NCBI GenBank assembly: GCA_963575745.1
Contig: CAUYUJ010012647.1
Span: 314,918-378,917, forward strand
Direction of reading: 5' to 3'
DNA: 64,000 nucleotides
From: Prorocentrum cordatum
Lineage: Eukaryota; Sar; Dinophyceae; Prorocentrales; Prorocentraceae
Positions 1-10,510 of this stretch are shown here, piece by piece. Below the pieces are notes generated by a model that had not been told where the DNA came from, did not search any database, and saw only the letters and a list, made by a program, of their open reading frames with translations. The stretch's first letter is position 1, and each line of letters begins with the position of its first letter. The position numbers and the translations under genes were made by a program.

Positions 1-595
1 TTGGCAGAGCTCTGGCCACACCGCTCGGACACATGGGCGATTTGAAACCTCTTGCTCCCCCACGCGTTCCCGAAGGCATTCCAAACTGACTCGGGGAATA
101 ACTGGCCCGATAGCTTGGCCAAGCTCTAGCCCAGCTGTCGGCCACATCAGCGCTTCCACAAGGACAGGGGGCGGCGGTGATTCTCTGGATGCGTCTTCGA
201 TAACAGGTGTTATGACTTTTCGCCACCCTGAGTTGCGCGGGCGTTCGAAGTATTGCAGGATGGCGATGGGAAAAAACACGTATCCACACGGGGGGGTCCT
301 CGTCCCCAGACCGCTCACCAGCGGCGAGCATATCCATATCCACGCCTCGCAGTCTGGACTCTGGGACGCGATACCCTGGATACGATCGCATTTTTATTCG
401 CAGCCATAACGGGCGTTATGGGGGAGGGGGGTGGACGGGAGGGGACATAACGTAGCGTCCGGGGGGGGGAGGGGAGGGGAGGGGGCATGACGCGCGCTAT
501 GGCCCAGAGGGTAAGCAAAAACACGATCTACGCGGTCGCATGGCTACGCTCCTCGCAAGGATCCTGCGACACACGCGCCGTAACGGGGATCCTCT
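1..595. other. No gene recognised; unique-looking then G-rich DNA
   Basis: No open frame here has a recognisable domain or a convincing start. From about 420 to 487 the plus strand becomes a run of G-rich blocks separated by short A/T spacers, which is repeat-like and could form G-quadruplexes. Nothing else is supportable. Confidence 0.5.
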
Positions 596-830
596 GACCC
601 GGGTCAATCCAGAGCCAGGTAAGGCAGGGCTTGCAGAATGCTGCGAGATCCTGCAAGATCCTGCAAGATCCTGCACCCAAACCCGGGTCAATGCGAAGGA
701 TCCTGCAAGATCCTGCAGGATCTTGCACCCAAGCCCGGGTCAACGCGACCCTGCCCCTGCAGGATCCTGCAAGATCGGGCGCTCTGGCTGACCCCCGTTT
801 GCATTTGCACCCCCGTCTCAAGGCCGCTGC
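596..830 (+). repeat. Dispersed repeat A, copy 1, with GATCCTGCAA short units
   Basis: The segment is built from the decamer-like unit GATCCTGCAA repeated with small changes, then a CCCGGGTCAA box occurring twice, then a tail reading GGCTGACCCCCG. The same order of blocks in the same orientation occurs at 51367-51562, and the tail alone at about 58541-58590. The copy here is uninterrupted at GCTGACCC (787-794). In the 51-kb copy that exact octamer is split by a MITE-A insertion, so this copy serves as an empty site. No coding potential is inferred. Confidence 0.8.
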
Positions 831-865
831 CTGGGGGCCCGCCCCGCCAAGCAAGGGGAGGAGAG

Positions 866-1021
866 TTAGGGGGCCACATGCGAACCCTACCCCTACCCCA
901 CACGACTTCTGAGGGGGAGGGTGGGGTTCACTTCGCTCGAGAGCTCCCGAACGAAGTGAACCCCACCCTCCCCCTCAGAAATCGTGGGGGGTAGGGGTAG
1001 GGTTCGCATGTGGCCCCCTAA
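866..1021. repeat. Large near-perfect inverted repeat (foldback)
   Basis: Arms at 866-935 and 952-1021 are reverse complements at 68 of 70 positions by eye, separated by a 16-base loop containing CTCGAG. The arms carry ACCCTACCCCTACCCC-type sequence, loosely telomere-like, and GGGGTTCACTTCG next to the loop. As RNA it would form a very stable hairpin. It could be a foldback transposon or MITE, or a small-RNA precursor. No matching target-site duplication is visible in the immediate flanks (GAGGAGAG versus GATTGGCG). Confidence 0.85.
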
Positions 1022-1602
1022 GATTGGCGTCACAGCCACCGTCGGGAGCACACGCCGACGTGAACTGCGGAACCGCGGAGCCAGCGCCCGGGCGCCAGCG
1101 TTTTGTAAGTCGGGCATGCCCTTCTCGACAGTCGCAGTGCGGAAGGAACATCGCACATCATCCGTCAACGGTGGTCCGAAGAGCGCGAGAGATCGTTCCC
1201 AGATCATCCTTTCTCACCATTCTCGAACTAGTCCTCCTGCAGAGGGACCTGCCCGACGGAACGCCAGAGCCACGGAGCGGGGAGAGAACATGCCCCCCGA
1301 AGCAGGAAGCCACTGCCGCCCGACTTGGGCGACGGGTCGCGCCAGCGTTTGCATGGAGACGGGATGCGTCGCGAATCCGCGCGTCTGGCTCCAGGTTTGC
1401 GCTGTCGCGACCGGGGGGAGGCGAAGACGAAACAGATCAGGTAGTTGTCTGCCGCTGGAGAAATGCGGGGGACACACACCCAACAATCTCCACGACGACG
1501 GTGACGACGCCCCCGAAGAAAGGAAGGACAGAGAAGGCCTCTGACCCTTGTAGGCAGGCTCTGGAAGCATACCAGCATCCGACACTCAAAACGAACATAG
1601 CT
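1022..1602. other. No gene recognised
   Basis: Three overlapping frames are open over parts of this interval but none shows a domain, a convincing start or a distinctive composition. Around 1107-1130 the string GTAAGTCGGGCATG resembles the left end of MITE-A, without a matching right end. Confidence 0.4.
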
Positions 1603-1751
1603 TTAGGTCGGGCGTGTCCCCCTACAGGCGGATTTTGGACGAAACAAGAACAATAATCACCAAATACTTCAAATCGTCAAAAAAAAACAATAAATCGCAC
1701 CCATACATTTTTTAACTTTTTTTGAATTGCAGAGGGACGCGCCCGACTTAA
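1603..1751. mobile_element. MITE-A copy 1
   Basis: A 149-bp non-autonomous element. The left end begins TTAGGTCGGGCGTGTCCCCC and the right end closes GCGCCCGACTTAA, so the termini are inverted repeats, with an A/T-rich centre. The flanking octamers are ACATAGCT (1595-1602) and ACAGAGCT (1752-1759), 7 of 8 identical, read as an 8-bp target-site duplication. Eight-base duplications are typical of hAT-type transposases (established knowledge); assignment to hAT is inference because no transposase is present. Confidence 0.85.
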
Positions 1752-1884
1752 ACAGAGCTTCGACCACGGACAGGTCTGCGAGGCCGCACCCTGGTAAACA
1801 ATACCTCAGCCACGACATGGGTGTAGTCCAAGGGGGGCGGGTACGTGTAGCTGGCCGCACGGGGAGCACAACCACCAGTTAGTT

Positions 1885-2031
1885 TTAGGTTGGGCATGTC
1901 CTCCTACAGGGGGATGTTGGACAAAAATAAAAGATGTTCAAACATACTCTAGAATGGTCAAGAATAGTCGGAAAATGGTCCCAACACAATGTTTGGACTA
2001 TTTTTGCATTTTAGGGGCATGCCCGATTTAG
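1885..2031. mobile_element. MITE-A copy 2
   Basis: Left end TTAGGTTGGGCATGTCCTCC and right end GGGGCATGCCCGATTTAG form the family's terminal inverted repeats around an A/T-rich centre. Flanks AGTTAGTT and CATTAGTT share their last six bases, a decayed 8-bp target duplication. This copy lies about 130 bp from copy 1 in the same orientation. Confidence 0.75.
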
Positions 2032-2287
2032 CATTAGTTCACTTCGTCCAGCAGTTGACCCTGACCCTGCGACTGCGTCATATCAACAGAAACAGCATGA
2101 GCCTAAACTTTCGGAGCTCCGCGCGGAATCTACGCTGGACCCCTTTCCCTGGCGCGAGGAGCTAGCCAGGGACGGCGCCGAGGGCGCCGCTGGGGGCGTG
2201 GCCGGGGGGGTCCAGCGCGGATTCCAGACATCCGCGCGAGGCTCCGGATGCTCATGTTGATGCACTTCTTACAGTAGGGGCTCGACC

Positions 2288-2640
2288 ACAAGAAACGTTC
2301 CACAAAAAACCCAACCCTGAGACCCCAGGACGTCCACTCATTATTTGTGTGGGAACGTCACGCTTTCCATAGCAAAACCATCGAAGCCCAAGAAACCCAG
2401 GTGAGCGTTGTCTTATTCGGCGTCTCGACATGGCGCGGAAGAGGCGGGGCGGCGGGGGGGGAACGTCTGGCTCCAGACCTCTGCTTAGCGCGACTGCTCG
2501 CAGCCGTGCGTACACTGTGGGGGGAGACTCCACCTGCTCCAAAGAGGTGCCAAACACACAGCCAAGATCTGCTCCATGGGGGGGAAGGGGGGGGGGGGCA
2601 AGGGCCTGCGCCGATCGGCAACACAACGGATGAGAAAACG
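2288..2640 (+). repeat. Dispersed repeats F and G, adjacent copies
   Basis: Repeat F (2288-2400) contains CCCAACCCTGAGACCCCAGG and a downstream AACGTCACGCTTTCCATAGC block. The same order appears at 46707-46825 and 52395-52515. Repeat G (2401-2640) starts GTGAGCGTTGTCTTATTCG and ends with CCGATCGGCAACA; its second copy is at 4501-4742. A partner block of F with TTCTTGGCGTGGGTCTCCAC lies just downstream at about 2670-2695, matching 46850 and 52646. Open frames across this interval shift between copies, so it is treated as non-coding repeat. Confidence 0.75.
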
Positions 2641-2696
2641 ATCACCAGGCCACACCGGAGGCAGGCAGGGCGTAATTCTTGGCGTGGGTCTCCACC

Positions 2697-2844
2697 CTTG
2701 CCATCGCTCTCGGACGTCCGTTCCCCGTGCGTGCTTCGGCTTCGCGCGTGCTTCCTTGGCCAGCTGGTCCAGGACGCTCCTCGAAGACCCTCGCTGGACA
2801 AAAAAAAAACAAAAAAAAAATGCACACGTCCGAGCGATGCCAAG
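2697..2844. mobile_element. MITE-B copy 1
   Basis: The left end CTTGCCATCGCTCTCGGACG and right end ACGTCCGAGCGATGCCAAG are inverted repeats with a 2-bp indel. The interior has a GC-rich half and an A-rich half. A second copy with the same termini and related interior is at 38187-38314. No clean target-site duplication is visible for this copy. No open frame encodes a transposase, so it would be non-autonomous. Confidence 0.65.
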
Positions 2845-3118
2845 CCACTGTGTTTGGTTCGAGTGTCTCCACCACCCTGGCCTCCAGGAGAGGAGGGGGG
2901 GGGAAAGACGCCGTGACGGCCGGCGAAGCCCCCGCGCATACCTCGCGAGCGAGAGGTCCGAGGGCTGCTCGGCAGTCCTCGCGAGGGGCACCAGCAAGAC
3001 GCCGTCGTCGACGTCGTCGACGCCGTCGTAGTCGTCGCCGTCGAGGTTGATGTCGGCGTCGTCGTCCTCCTTCAACTCCTCCTCCCGCCACTCGAACGCA
3101 GAAGAATCTAAGATCGAG

Positions 3119-3910
3119 GTCGCACTCGAGCGCAAGTGGGGTTGCCACACCTTGCGATGTGTGTACCAAGGCCCCCCAGGAAACCTCAGGAGGCCCGACT
3201 TGGATACCAGAAGAGGCTCCAGGAGGCCCCGGGATTGTGAGTGTTGTGTGTGATGTGTGTGATGTGTGCTCTGTGTTGTGCGTGTTTTCTGTGCGTTGTA
3301 GGTGTTGTGTGTGTTATGTTTGTCTAGCGTGTGATGTGTTCGGTGTGATTTGTGTCTCTGTGTGTGCATGTAGTTCTGAGGCCCCAGGAGGCCCCAGGAG
3401 GCCCCAGGCGGCCTCAGGAGGCCCCAGAAGACCCCATGAGGCTCCAGGAGGTCCCAAGAGGCTCCAGGAGGCCGCAGGAGGCCCCAAGAGGTTCCAGGAG
3501 ACCCCCAGGAGGCTCCGAGGCGGGGTCTGGGGTACCAGAAGGTACAGAAAGCCCCAGGAGGCCCCAGGAGGTTCCAGGAGGCTCCCAAGAGGCTCCGAGG
3601 CGGGGTCTGGGGTACCAGAAGGTACGTCGGGGCTCGGTTTTGGGAGGATGTCTCAGGCGAAATCGCCATTCTCTGAGAATCGGGGTCAAAATCATTGAAA
3701 TTACAATGTGCTTTTGAAGGTTGTATTTTAGAATGTTGGAATTCCCATGTGTTTTTGGACCCTGACGTCACGATCTGCGTGAAGGGTGCCACCGATTTTC
3801 AGAATTTCGAGGATGTCCCTAGCGAAACGGCCAGAAACATCGCGAACGCCGCCTTCAATGAATCGGCTCTGAGCTCTACTCCCTCGGAGAGGCGCGTATG
3901 ATAATATATG

Positions 3911-3948
<38 letters not shown>

Positions 3949-3960
3949 TATACATATATG
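3119..3960 (+). repeat. Long dispersed repeat I, copy 1, ending in (AT)n
   Basis: Roughly 840 bp nearly colinear with 59092-59910. Order of blocks: a GTCGCACTCGAGCGCAA start, a TG-rich stretch of GTGTGTGATG type (3240-3370), an AGGCCCC minisatellite (about 3380-3610) carrying two copies of a GGCGGGGTCTGGGGTACC block, a less repetitive 3' part with TTTTGGACC and GATTTTCAGAATTTCGAGGA, and a terminal TA-dinucleotide tract (3902-3958). Both copies end in the AT tract and diverge immediately after it, which suggests a retroposed or transposed unit ending in a simple-sequence tail. No protein domain was recognised in either copy. Confidence 0.85.
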
Positions 3961-4179
3961 TCTGCCCGAGGCGCAACACCGAGAGCTGATTTTCTGTGCT
4001 GCTGGGACCGACCGCCCGAGGTTTCCAGGATCCCTGCCCTCGCGCCACGCCCGAGCAGCAACAAAAGGCCGCGGCCCCGTCGTCGTGCTCGAGAGAGCGG
4101 AGACACCCCAGGCGAGGAAGTCAAGTCGCCTCGCATTCGACAACCTGGCTGGACCCAGGCGTTGTTTTCCCCCCCTCAT

Positions 4180-4310
4180 CTCCCCCCCCTCGAACCTCGA
4201 ACTTCCTTATCTCTCCCCCCTCCTCCTCCTCCTGCTCCTCCTCCTCCTCCTCCTCCTCCTCCTCCTCCTCCTGCTCCTCGTCCTCGTCCTCCTCCTCCTC
4301 CGCGGTCATC
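4180..4310 (+). repeat. (TCC)n microsatellite
   Basis: A pyrimidine tract of TCC triplets with interspersed CTG and CTCG units. The apparent Ser, Pro, Leu or Glu-rich frames through it are artefacts of the triplet period. Confidence 0.9.
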
Positions 4311-4500
4311 GGTTATCGACCATCGAACCTCGGGAACCTGCGTCGAATAAGGTGGCTCTGAGGGGCTACTGTCGTCCAGAGATCTCTCCGAAGCGGCGCC
4401 GACGGGGGGGGGAACCGGAGACGGGCGCCGCGAGATACAGCTCCGACGTGCCGTGAGGAGCGAGAGACGGTCAGATCTTGTCATTAGGATCACCAACAGG

Positions 4501-4742
4501 ATAATGTGAGCGTTCTCTTATTCGTCGTTTCGACGTTGGGCGGAATGGGGTGAGGGGGGTCTGGCTTCGGACCTCTGCTTAGTGCGACTGTTCGGAAGAG
4601 TGCTCCCGTGGGGAATCATATGAGGCGGGGACCCGGTGCTTACTCCACCTGCTCAAAACAGGCGCCAAAAACAGTCAAGATCTACTCCATGGGGGGGAGG
4701 GGGTGCGAGGGCCCGCGCCGATCGGCAACAACATAAATAAAA
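4501..4742 (+). repeat. Dispersed repeat G, copy 2
   Basis: Shares with 2401-2640 the start GTGAGCGTTCTCTTATTCG, the middle GACCTCTGCTTAGTGCGACTG, and the end CTACTCCATGGGGGGGAGG followed by GCCGATCGGCAACA. It has an internal length difference in the middle of the unit. No gene. Confidence 0.8.
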
Positions 4743-4769
4743 AAAGATCGCCATCTAGAGGATCGCCAT

Positions 4770-5560
4770 CATCCCATCCCTCCTCCCCCCCTGCATCACC
4801 GCCATCACCATCACCACTATCACCACCACCATCCTTGCACCATCACCACCATCACCACCACCATCCATCACCATCATCATCATCATCATCACCACCATCA
4901 CCACCACCATCACCATCATCGTCCCTCCTCCCCCCCCCTCTCCTCGGCGTAAGCCCCTCTCCTCTCCTGATCCTGATCCTGATCCTGATCCTGATCCTGA
5001 TCCTGATCCTGATCTCTCCTCGGCGTAAGCCCCTGATCCTGATCCTGATCCCGCCCCTCTCTTCTCCTCTCCTCGGCGGCGGCGGCCACGCCGGGGAGAG
5101 GCGTCCTCCCGTCCGACGGCCGCTCGGCCATCTATAGGTGAATTCAGGCGCTGCGCCGGGGGGCGCGGGCTGGAGGGCCCGTCCCGAGCAGCCGGCCCGC
5201 AGCCCAGGCCCCTGAGAAAGAACAATCAACCACGCCATCTGCAAATCTCCTCCTCCTCCCTCCCTCCCTCCCTGCCTGCCTCTCCCCCTCCCCCCATTCA
5301 CATCCCCCCCTCCCTCCCTCCATCTCCTCCTCCTCTTCCCTCTCCTCGCCCTCGCAGGGGCAGTGAGGTTTTACTCTGACTTGGGACCCGCCCCCTACGC
5401 GGCTATACCTTCTTACCTCCTCCCGCCCCCTCCTCCCTCCTCCCTTCCCCCCTCTCATCCTCTCTCCCCCCGCCTCCCTCCTCCCTCCGAAACCCCCTCC
5501 TCCTCCCGCCTCCATCCTCCCTCCCCCCGCCTCCCTCCACAATTGCACTATATGAATACT
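4770..5560 (+). repeat. CAC/ATC, TGATCC hexamer and CCTCC low-complexity tract
   Basis: Three zones follow one another. The first is CAC/CAT triplets (about 4795-4920). The second is a (TGATCC)n hexamer array (about 4968-5050) interrupted by TCCTCGGCGTAAGCCCC blocks that occur twice. The third is CCTCC/CCCTCC tracts (5240-5540). Between them, 5090-5230 is GC-rich and non-repetitive with no recognisable gene. Confidence 0.85.
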
Positions 5561-5696
5561 ACTCTCCTCTCTCCCCTGATGGCGTCCTGAGGATGTTCGG
5601 CCCCCCGCCGCGTACTGTCTTCCTGCACACAGGATTCCCGGGAGTAGTGTTTTCGCTTGGGCTTGTTTTCAAAATGCTGCTCCAGCCGAAAAACTG

Positions 5697-5862
5697 GCCT
5701 CATTTTCAGGCTTCTGCTCGTTCCGAATGGTGCTCCCACTGCAGCGCATGCCTCATTTCCGCGTTCCCGCTCATTCCGAATCGCGCTCCCGCTGCAACAC
5801 TGGCCTCATTTCCGCGCTTATGCTCGTTCAGAAACGTGCTCCCGCTGCAAAGCTGGCGTCAT
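5697..5862 (+). repeat. Minisatellite, three units of about 54 bp
   Basis: CCTCATTT occurs at about 5698, 5751 and 5805, followed each time by a CTGCTCGTTCCGAAT-like block and GCTCCCGCTGCAA. The units differ at several positions, so the array is old. The following 5870-6170 is degenerate ATGC/CATGC low-complexity DNA with no gene, similar in style to the 18-22 kb region. Confidence 0.8.
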
Positions 5863-6279
5863 TAGTTCCAGTGCCATGCCACGGTATGCAATGCAATGTT
5901 ATGTGGCGTTCCGCTGTGCGATGCCATGCCTTCTTCAGCTGCAATGCTCGGATATGCTACGCAGTGCCACGCCATGCTATACCATGCTACGCTTTTAAAA
6001 TACTCAATGCCATGGCATGCAATGTTTTGTTATGTGTCGCCGTGCGATGCCATTATTTGCGTTGCAATGCTGTGTGATGCAACGCAACGCCACGCCATGC
6101 GATGGCATACGAATTACGCCCCGCCGTGCTCTTCTACGCCCTGCTATTCCGTGCTCCACGATGCATCGCGCACCCTCTCGGGATCATTGCCCTGCTCGAC
6201 ATCCGACTGTACATATAGAGAGGAGGTCTACGACATGGTGAGGGAGGGGTAGGACGTCAGATATGACGCGAGCGCACAT

Positions 6280-6480
6280 AGCTTGTCCCTCCCCCCTCTC
6301 CCCCCCACACCCTCCTCCCTCCCAACCCCATCCTCCCCCCACCTCCCTCCTCCCTCCCCCCGCCTCCCTCCTCCCTCTCCCCGCCGCCCTCCTCCCCACG
6401 CCCCGCCACCTCCCTCCGCCGCCCTCCTCACTCCCCGCCCCCCTCCTCCCTCCCAGACTCCCTCCTTCCCGCCTCGCCCT
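6280..6480 (+). repeat. CCCTCC polypyrimidine tract
   Basis: Almost pure C/T on the plus strand, built of CCTCCCTCC and CCCCGCC blocks. No gene. Confidence 0.85.
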
Positions 6481-6664
6481 CGAGACTTCCCGTGTCTCGG
6501 CGCGAAAGCGTGGGGCCCTCGCGGGGGACGGGGCCCTCCGGGCTGGTATGTAGGGGAGAGAGGAGCGAGACCCCCGGCGGCGGGCGCGCGCGGCAACCAA
6601 AAAAAAAACTGAAGGCGGGGGCGCGGCCGCGGAGAAGGCGCTGAGCAAGGATCGACCTAATCGG

Positions 6665-6840
6665 TGTTTGAAGGGGCCCAGGAACACACAAGTAAATACA
6701 CACACAGGCCCCAGGACTCCCAATGTTTCCATATTTTCTGGGTTTTCGTCCTCCCCCCCACTTCCCATAGTTTCCCATACCCTCCTGGGAGTCGACGATG
6801 AATTGAGTCAGTGTGTTGTCTCCCCTCCTGAGTGTTGTTC
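6665..6840 (+). repeat. Dispersed repeat J, copy 1
   Basis: Contains GGGGCCCAGGAACACACAAG, then CCATATTTTCTGGGTTTTCG, then CCCACTTCCCATAG and a GTCGACGATGAATTGAGTC block. The same order occurs at about 55612-55765, and a fragment of its end at about 36700-36760. No gene. Confidence 0.8.
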
Positions 6841-7174
6841 GTTTTCGTTTTGACTTTCGCTGTTCTCCCGTGCTGCAAAAAGAGGGCGGAACGAAAACGG
6901 CACACCGTTTCGGTCGACCCCTGCTGCGGCGGGGCCGCGGTGCGGGCAGCGGCTGCCAGGCGGGCCCGAGCTGGAGGGAAGGGCAACATCGGAAGCGGAC
7001 CGGAAGCGCATCGGATCGTCGAGAGATCGTACCAGATCGCCTGGAGCACGGATCGCCGCGAACGGCTCGAGCTGCCCCGGCCGACTCCAGTGAGCCGACA
7101 CGAATCGACTCGAAATCGCGTCCCCTGCCGGCGAATCGAATCGCACCGAATTGGAACCAAGGCGGCCCTGCCAG

Positions 7175-7267
<93 letters not shown>

Positions 7268-7284
7268 TTCGTCGTCGTCGTCGT
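7175..7284 (+). repeat. (GTC)n microsatellite, about 36 units
   Basis: An almost perfect GTC triplet run of about 110 bp with one CTT interruption near the end. All six translations are homopolymeric. The preceding 6850-7170 is unique-looking GC-rich DNA with no recognised gene. Confidence 0.95.
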
Positions 7285-7664
7285 AGTCGCGACGGCCATG
7301 GCGACGGCAACGACGCGAGCACACATGCATAATCTGTTGCATGTACATCGTCCTGGCCAGTCGTTCACCCCGCATCGATCTCCGCCCGACGGCCCTGGAC
7401 CCTGGCGGCGGGCCTCCCTGAATATCCCCTCTTCGCTCCTGGCCTCTGACAGCCCCCAGAAGCGCCCACCGGAAGAATCAGTGTTCCGCCTCCCCTGAGA
7501 TCCGACGCCGCGAAAAAAACCGCAGAACATCGCAGAACATGGGGACCAGAGCCTCAGGCCCCACCTTCCTGCGTCCTCTGGCGAGCCGGATCGATCTGTG
7601 AGGCCCCCGCGGCCCGACACCGAGCGATACCGCCCGTGGTGCGAAAGTGGCAACGAACGGATCT

Positions 7665-7815
7665 CGAGGGGCCCCCCCCGAGGGGGGCCCCTCCCGAGGC
7701 CCCCCTCGAGGCCCCCCTCGAGGCCCCCCTCGAGGCTCCCTCGAGGCCCCCCTCAAGGCTCCCTCGGGCCTCCCCTCGAGGCTCCCTCGGGCCTCCCCTC
7801 GAGGGCCCCTCGGGT
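7665..7815 (+). repeat. CCCCTCGAGGC minisatellite
   Basis: Repeats of an 11-12 bp unit containing the palindrome CCTCGAGG, flanked by longer palindromic GGGGCCCC/CCCGAGG blocks at 7668-7700. The unit spacing varies. No gene. Confidence 0.85.
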
Positions 7816-7899
7816 CCAGACACGACTGTCGGGCGAGCGCCGAGCCCCTTCGGCGCCCGACGGAGCGATCCCCACCCGAGAGCGCGAGGCGGAACACCG

Positions 7900-8090
7900 G
7901 AGGAGGAGGAGGAGGAGGAGGAGGAGGAGGAGGAGAGGTAGGAGGAGGAGGAGGAGGAGGAGGAGGAGGAGGGGATGGAAGAGGAGGCGGAGGAGGAGGA
8001 GGGATGGAGAGGAGGCGGAGGAGGAGGCGGAGGTACAGGGGAGATGGAGGAGGGAGGGGAGGAGGAGGAGGAGGAGGAGGAGGAGGAGGA

Positions 8091-8122
<32 letters not shown>

Positions 8123-8226
8123 AGGGGAGGAGGAGGAGGAGGAGGAGGAGGAGGAGGAGGAGGAGGAGGGGGAGAGGAGGAGGAGGAGGAGGAGGAGGAG
8201 GAGGAGGAGGAGGGGGAGGAGCTGGG
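7900..8226 (+). repeat. (GGA)n microsatellite
   Basis: About 325 bp of purine-only GGA triplets with GGGGGA and GGC interruptions. Glu-, Arg- or Gly-rich frames in this tract are period artefacts. Confidence 0.95.
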
Positions 8227-8330
8227 GGGCCTTACGGTCAAGGCATGCGGCCGTCGGGAGTACTGGGGCCCCTGGGCCCTGGCGGCCACGGCAGACAGGG
8301 TGGGCCCGGCGCGTCGGGGGGGCCCTTGTT

Positions 8331-8478
8331 TTAGGTCCTCGTATAGGCGGATTTTGGACGAAAATCAAAAATAGTCAAACATATTCAAGACATGCCTAAA
8401 AACACATACCAAATCGTCCCAGGCTATTTTTTGACTATTTTGGAGTATTCCTCCTGTAGAGGAACACGCCCGACTTAA
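8331..8478. mobile_element. MITE-A copy 3
   Basis: The left end TTAGGTCCTCGTATAGGCGG is diverged, while the right end CCTGTAGAGGAACACGCCCG plus ACTTAA is conserved. The centre is A/T-rich. Flanks are CCCTTGTT (8323-8330) and TCCTTGTT (8479-8486), 7 of 8 identical, a clear 8-bp target-site duplication. Confidence 0.85.
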
Positions 8479-8516
8479 TCCTTGTTCCCAGACGCGCGAG
8501 GTCTCGATCTTTTCCC

Positions 8517-8715
8517 GTCGGGGGCGTCCGAGGAGGGGGGCGTCCAAGAGGAGGGGGGGCGCAACTCATGGCCAGCAGCACGTGCGCGGAGCAGGGCGGA
8601 GACCAGGGGGACGCATTGAACTCAGAAGAGGCGCGCTGGAATCTGGGGAGACATTATGGCCCCCGCCATGACATCCATCCCCCCAGGTCACCCCACCCCT
8701 CTTGGCCGTTCCCGA
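8517..8715 (+). repeat. Dispersed repeat N, copy 1
   Basis: Contains GGGCGTCCAAGAGGAGGG, ACTCATGGCCAGCAGCACGT and a GCCCCCGCCATGACATCCAT block. Closer relatives of one another are at 22284-22480 and 51928-52130, with a partial one at 10260-10360. Open frames are not conserved between copies. Confidence 0.75.
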
Positions 8716-8877
8716 TTTGTACGGGGCACCCATCAATTCCGACCCTTCCCCCAGGGCCGGAAATTCTTCCTGGATCGTTTTGTTGACAGCCCTGTGGGCC
8801 AGCCGGTCAACGGGTCACGCTTGGCGGAACGAGCCCAACAAATTCCCGTCGTGATGCTGGTGCAACGAGAGGAAGGG

Positions 8878-9085
8878 AAAAGGAGGAGGAGGAGGAGGAG
8901 GCAGTGGAGAGGGAGGAGGAGGAAGAGGAGGAGGAGGAGGAGGAGGAGGAGGAGGAGGAGGAGGAGGAGGAGGAGAAGAAGGCGAAGGAGGAGAAAGAGG
9001 AGGGAGGAGGAAGGGAGGAGGAGGAGGAGGAGGAGGAGGAGGAGATGGGGGAGGAGGAGGCGGAGGAGGATGAGAAAGAGGAGGT
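8878..9085 (+). repeat. (GGA)n microsatellite
   Basis: GGA triplets interrupted by AAG, GCG and GATGGG units over about 200 bp. The sequence at about 9119-9160 (AGTCTGACAGCTCCAACCTG) is a fragment of the repeat seen at 19870 and 22075. No gene. Confidence 0.9.
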
Positions 9086-9435
9086 GGGGGTATGCATGGT
9101 GGGCGGAGCAGGTCGGCAAATCTTTATTTGAAGTCTGACAGCTCCAACCTGCTGGGTGGCAAGGACACCGCTCACACGACGGCCTCCGGGGCCTTCCCAG
9201 AACCCCCTCCCGCCTGCTTAGAATGACCCTGCCTCCTGAAGCCCCCCCCTGCCTTCGTAGAAGGCAGCCCCCCTCGTGTCACCCCCTTCTGCGCGCCGCC
9301 AACCACTGGAATCATAAAAGCAGCATGCACCAACAAGCAAGAAGGCAGCGCCAGCACACTCGCGCGCGGCGCCGCGCCGCTGCCTTGGCCACGCGCCGCA
9401 GGCGCCCACGGCAGTCGCGGCCGGAGCCCTCGTTG

Positions 9436-9830
9436 CGGTGAGGGGGCTCCTCCTCCTCCTCCTCCTCCTCCTCCTCCTCCTCCTCCTCCTCCTCCTCCTC
9501 CTCCTCCTCTTCCTCCTCCTTATCCAACAACAGGTGGGGCCAAACCTTCTCAGCGACGGTTTCGGTATCCCCATCAGGGCTACAACTAATGAGACAGCCC
9601 TTGTCGCTGAGGATAGGCATGGGGGTAGATGATAGCTGCTTTCGTCGTCCCATGCGGCCATTCACACGGATGGGAGGATCAGGCCACTCGAATCCTACTC
9701 GAAACCTCCTCCTCCTCTCCTTCTTCCTCCTCCTCCTCTTCCTCCTCCTCCTCCCCTCTTCCCCCCTCCTCCTCTCTCCTCCTCCTCCTCCTCCTCCTCC
9801 TCCTCCTCCTCCTCCTCCTCCTTACCCCCC
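9436..9830 (+). repeat. Two (TCC)n tracts around a short unique segment
   Basis: Tracts at 9446-9523 and about 9705-9828. The sequence between them (9524-9700) is not simple repeat but carries no recognisable gene. Confidence 0.9.
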
Positions 9831-9889
9831 TCCCTGCTCCGTGTTCTCTTACCGTGATGTTAGTCATCCTCCCCCCCTGTTGCTCACGG

Positions 9890-10375
9890 CGCGCGCGCGG
9901 GCGGGGACGCGTGTCGCGACGGGGGGCGCGAAGGGTTCGATTTCCAAGAGGAGCGCATTCGCCCGAGGGCTTCTGCGCATCATTCAATCGCACCCCATCC
10001 GCACTGGCATGGCTTTGGATCCACTGCCCGACATACCACCCCAGGCGGGAATCTGGGTTCTTCCCTGTGGGTCTCGCGGGACCTACCCCCACCCAGGCGG
10101 GGCGGGCGCTGGCGGGGTCGAGATGCCATGGCCAAATGTGGCTGGGGATCGGTTAGGCGATGCTGAGGGGGGGCGTGTCGCGACTGGCGTGCAGGGATCG
10201 ACTTCCGAGAGGAGCGCATCCGAACGACAATTTCGAGGGCGGCCCGCAACGAGGATGGAAGAGCATTCGGGGGCGTCAAAGAGGGGGCCTCGCAAATCGT
10301 GGCCCGAAGCACGTGCAGGTGGGGGACCAGCGGACGCACTGGAATCCGCCGACCCCTTGGAGTCTACGGCGTGTG
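9890..10375 (+). repeat. Diverged tandem copy region with partial repeat N
   Basis: A block with GTGTCGCGAC and AGAGGAGCGCAT occurs at about 9908-9960 and again at about 10169-10215. Part of repeat N (GGGGGCGTCAAAGAGGGGGC, then CACGTGCAG) follows at 10268-10360. No gene is supported. Confidence 0.6.
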
Positions 10376-10434
10376 AGATGTTCGCCTTGGCGGCGCGCAA
10401 AGAGGGGCAAAGAGGGGCAGGGGGAGGGGGGAGA

Positions 10435-10510
10435 GCTTCTTAGAAGGGGGCTGCTCTTCAGATGGTGCCGGCCTTACATGTACAGAGAAGGCCCGCGCCT
10501 TCTAAGAAGC
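10435..10510. repeat. Hairpin C, copy 1
   Basis: GCTTCTTAGAAGG (10435-10447) is the perfect reverse complement of CCTTCTAAGAAGC (10498-10510), and CTTCTTAGAAG is itself nearly palindromic. The 50-base interior includes ACATGTACAG. A second hairpin of the same design with CTTCTCAGAAGGC arms is at 26160-26210. A small foldback element or structured RNA is possible; no gene is attached. Confidence 0.7.

Noticed and set aside
1105-1135. Possible additional MITE-A left end (GTAAGTCGGGCATGCCC)
   Set aside because: No matching right terminus or target duplication within 300 bp.
9925-9945. GGTTCGATTTCC resembling a tRNA T-arm
   Set aside because: No acceptor or anticodon arm can be folded around it.
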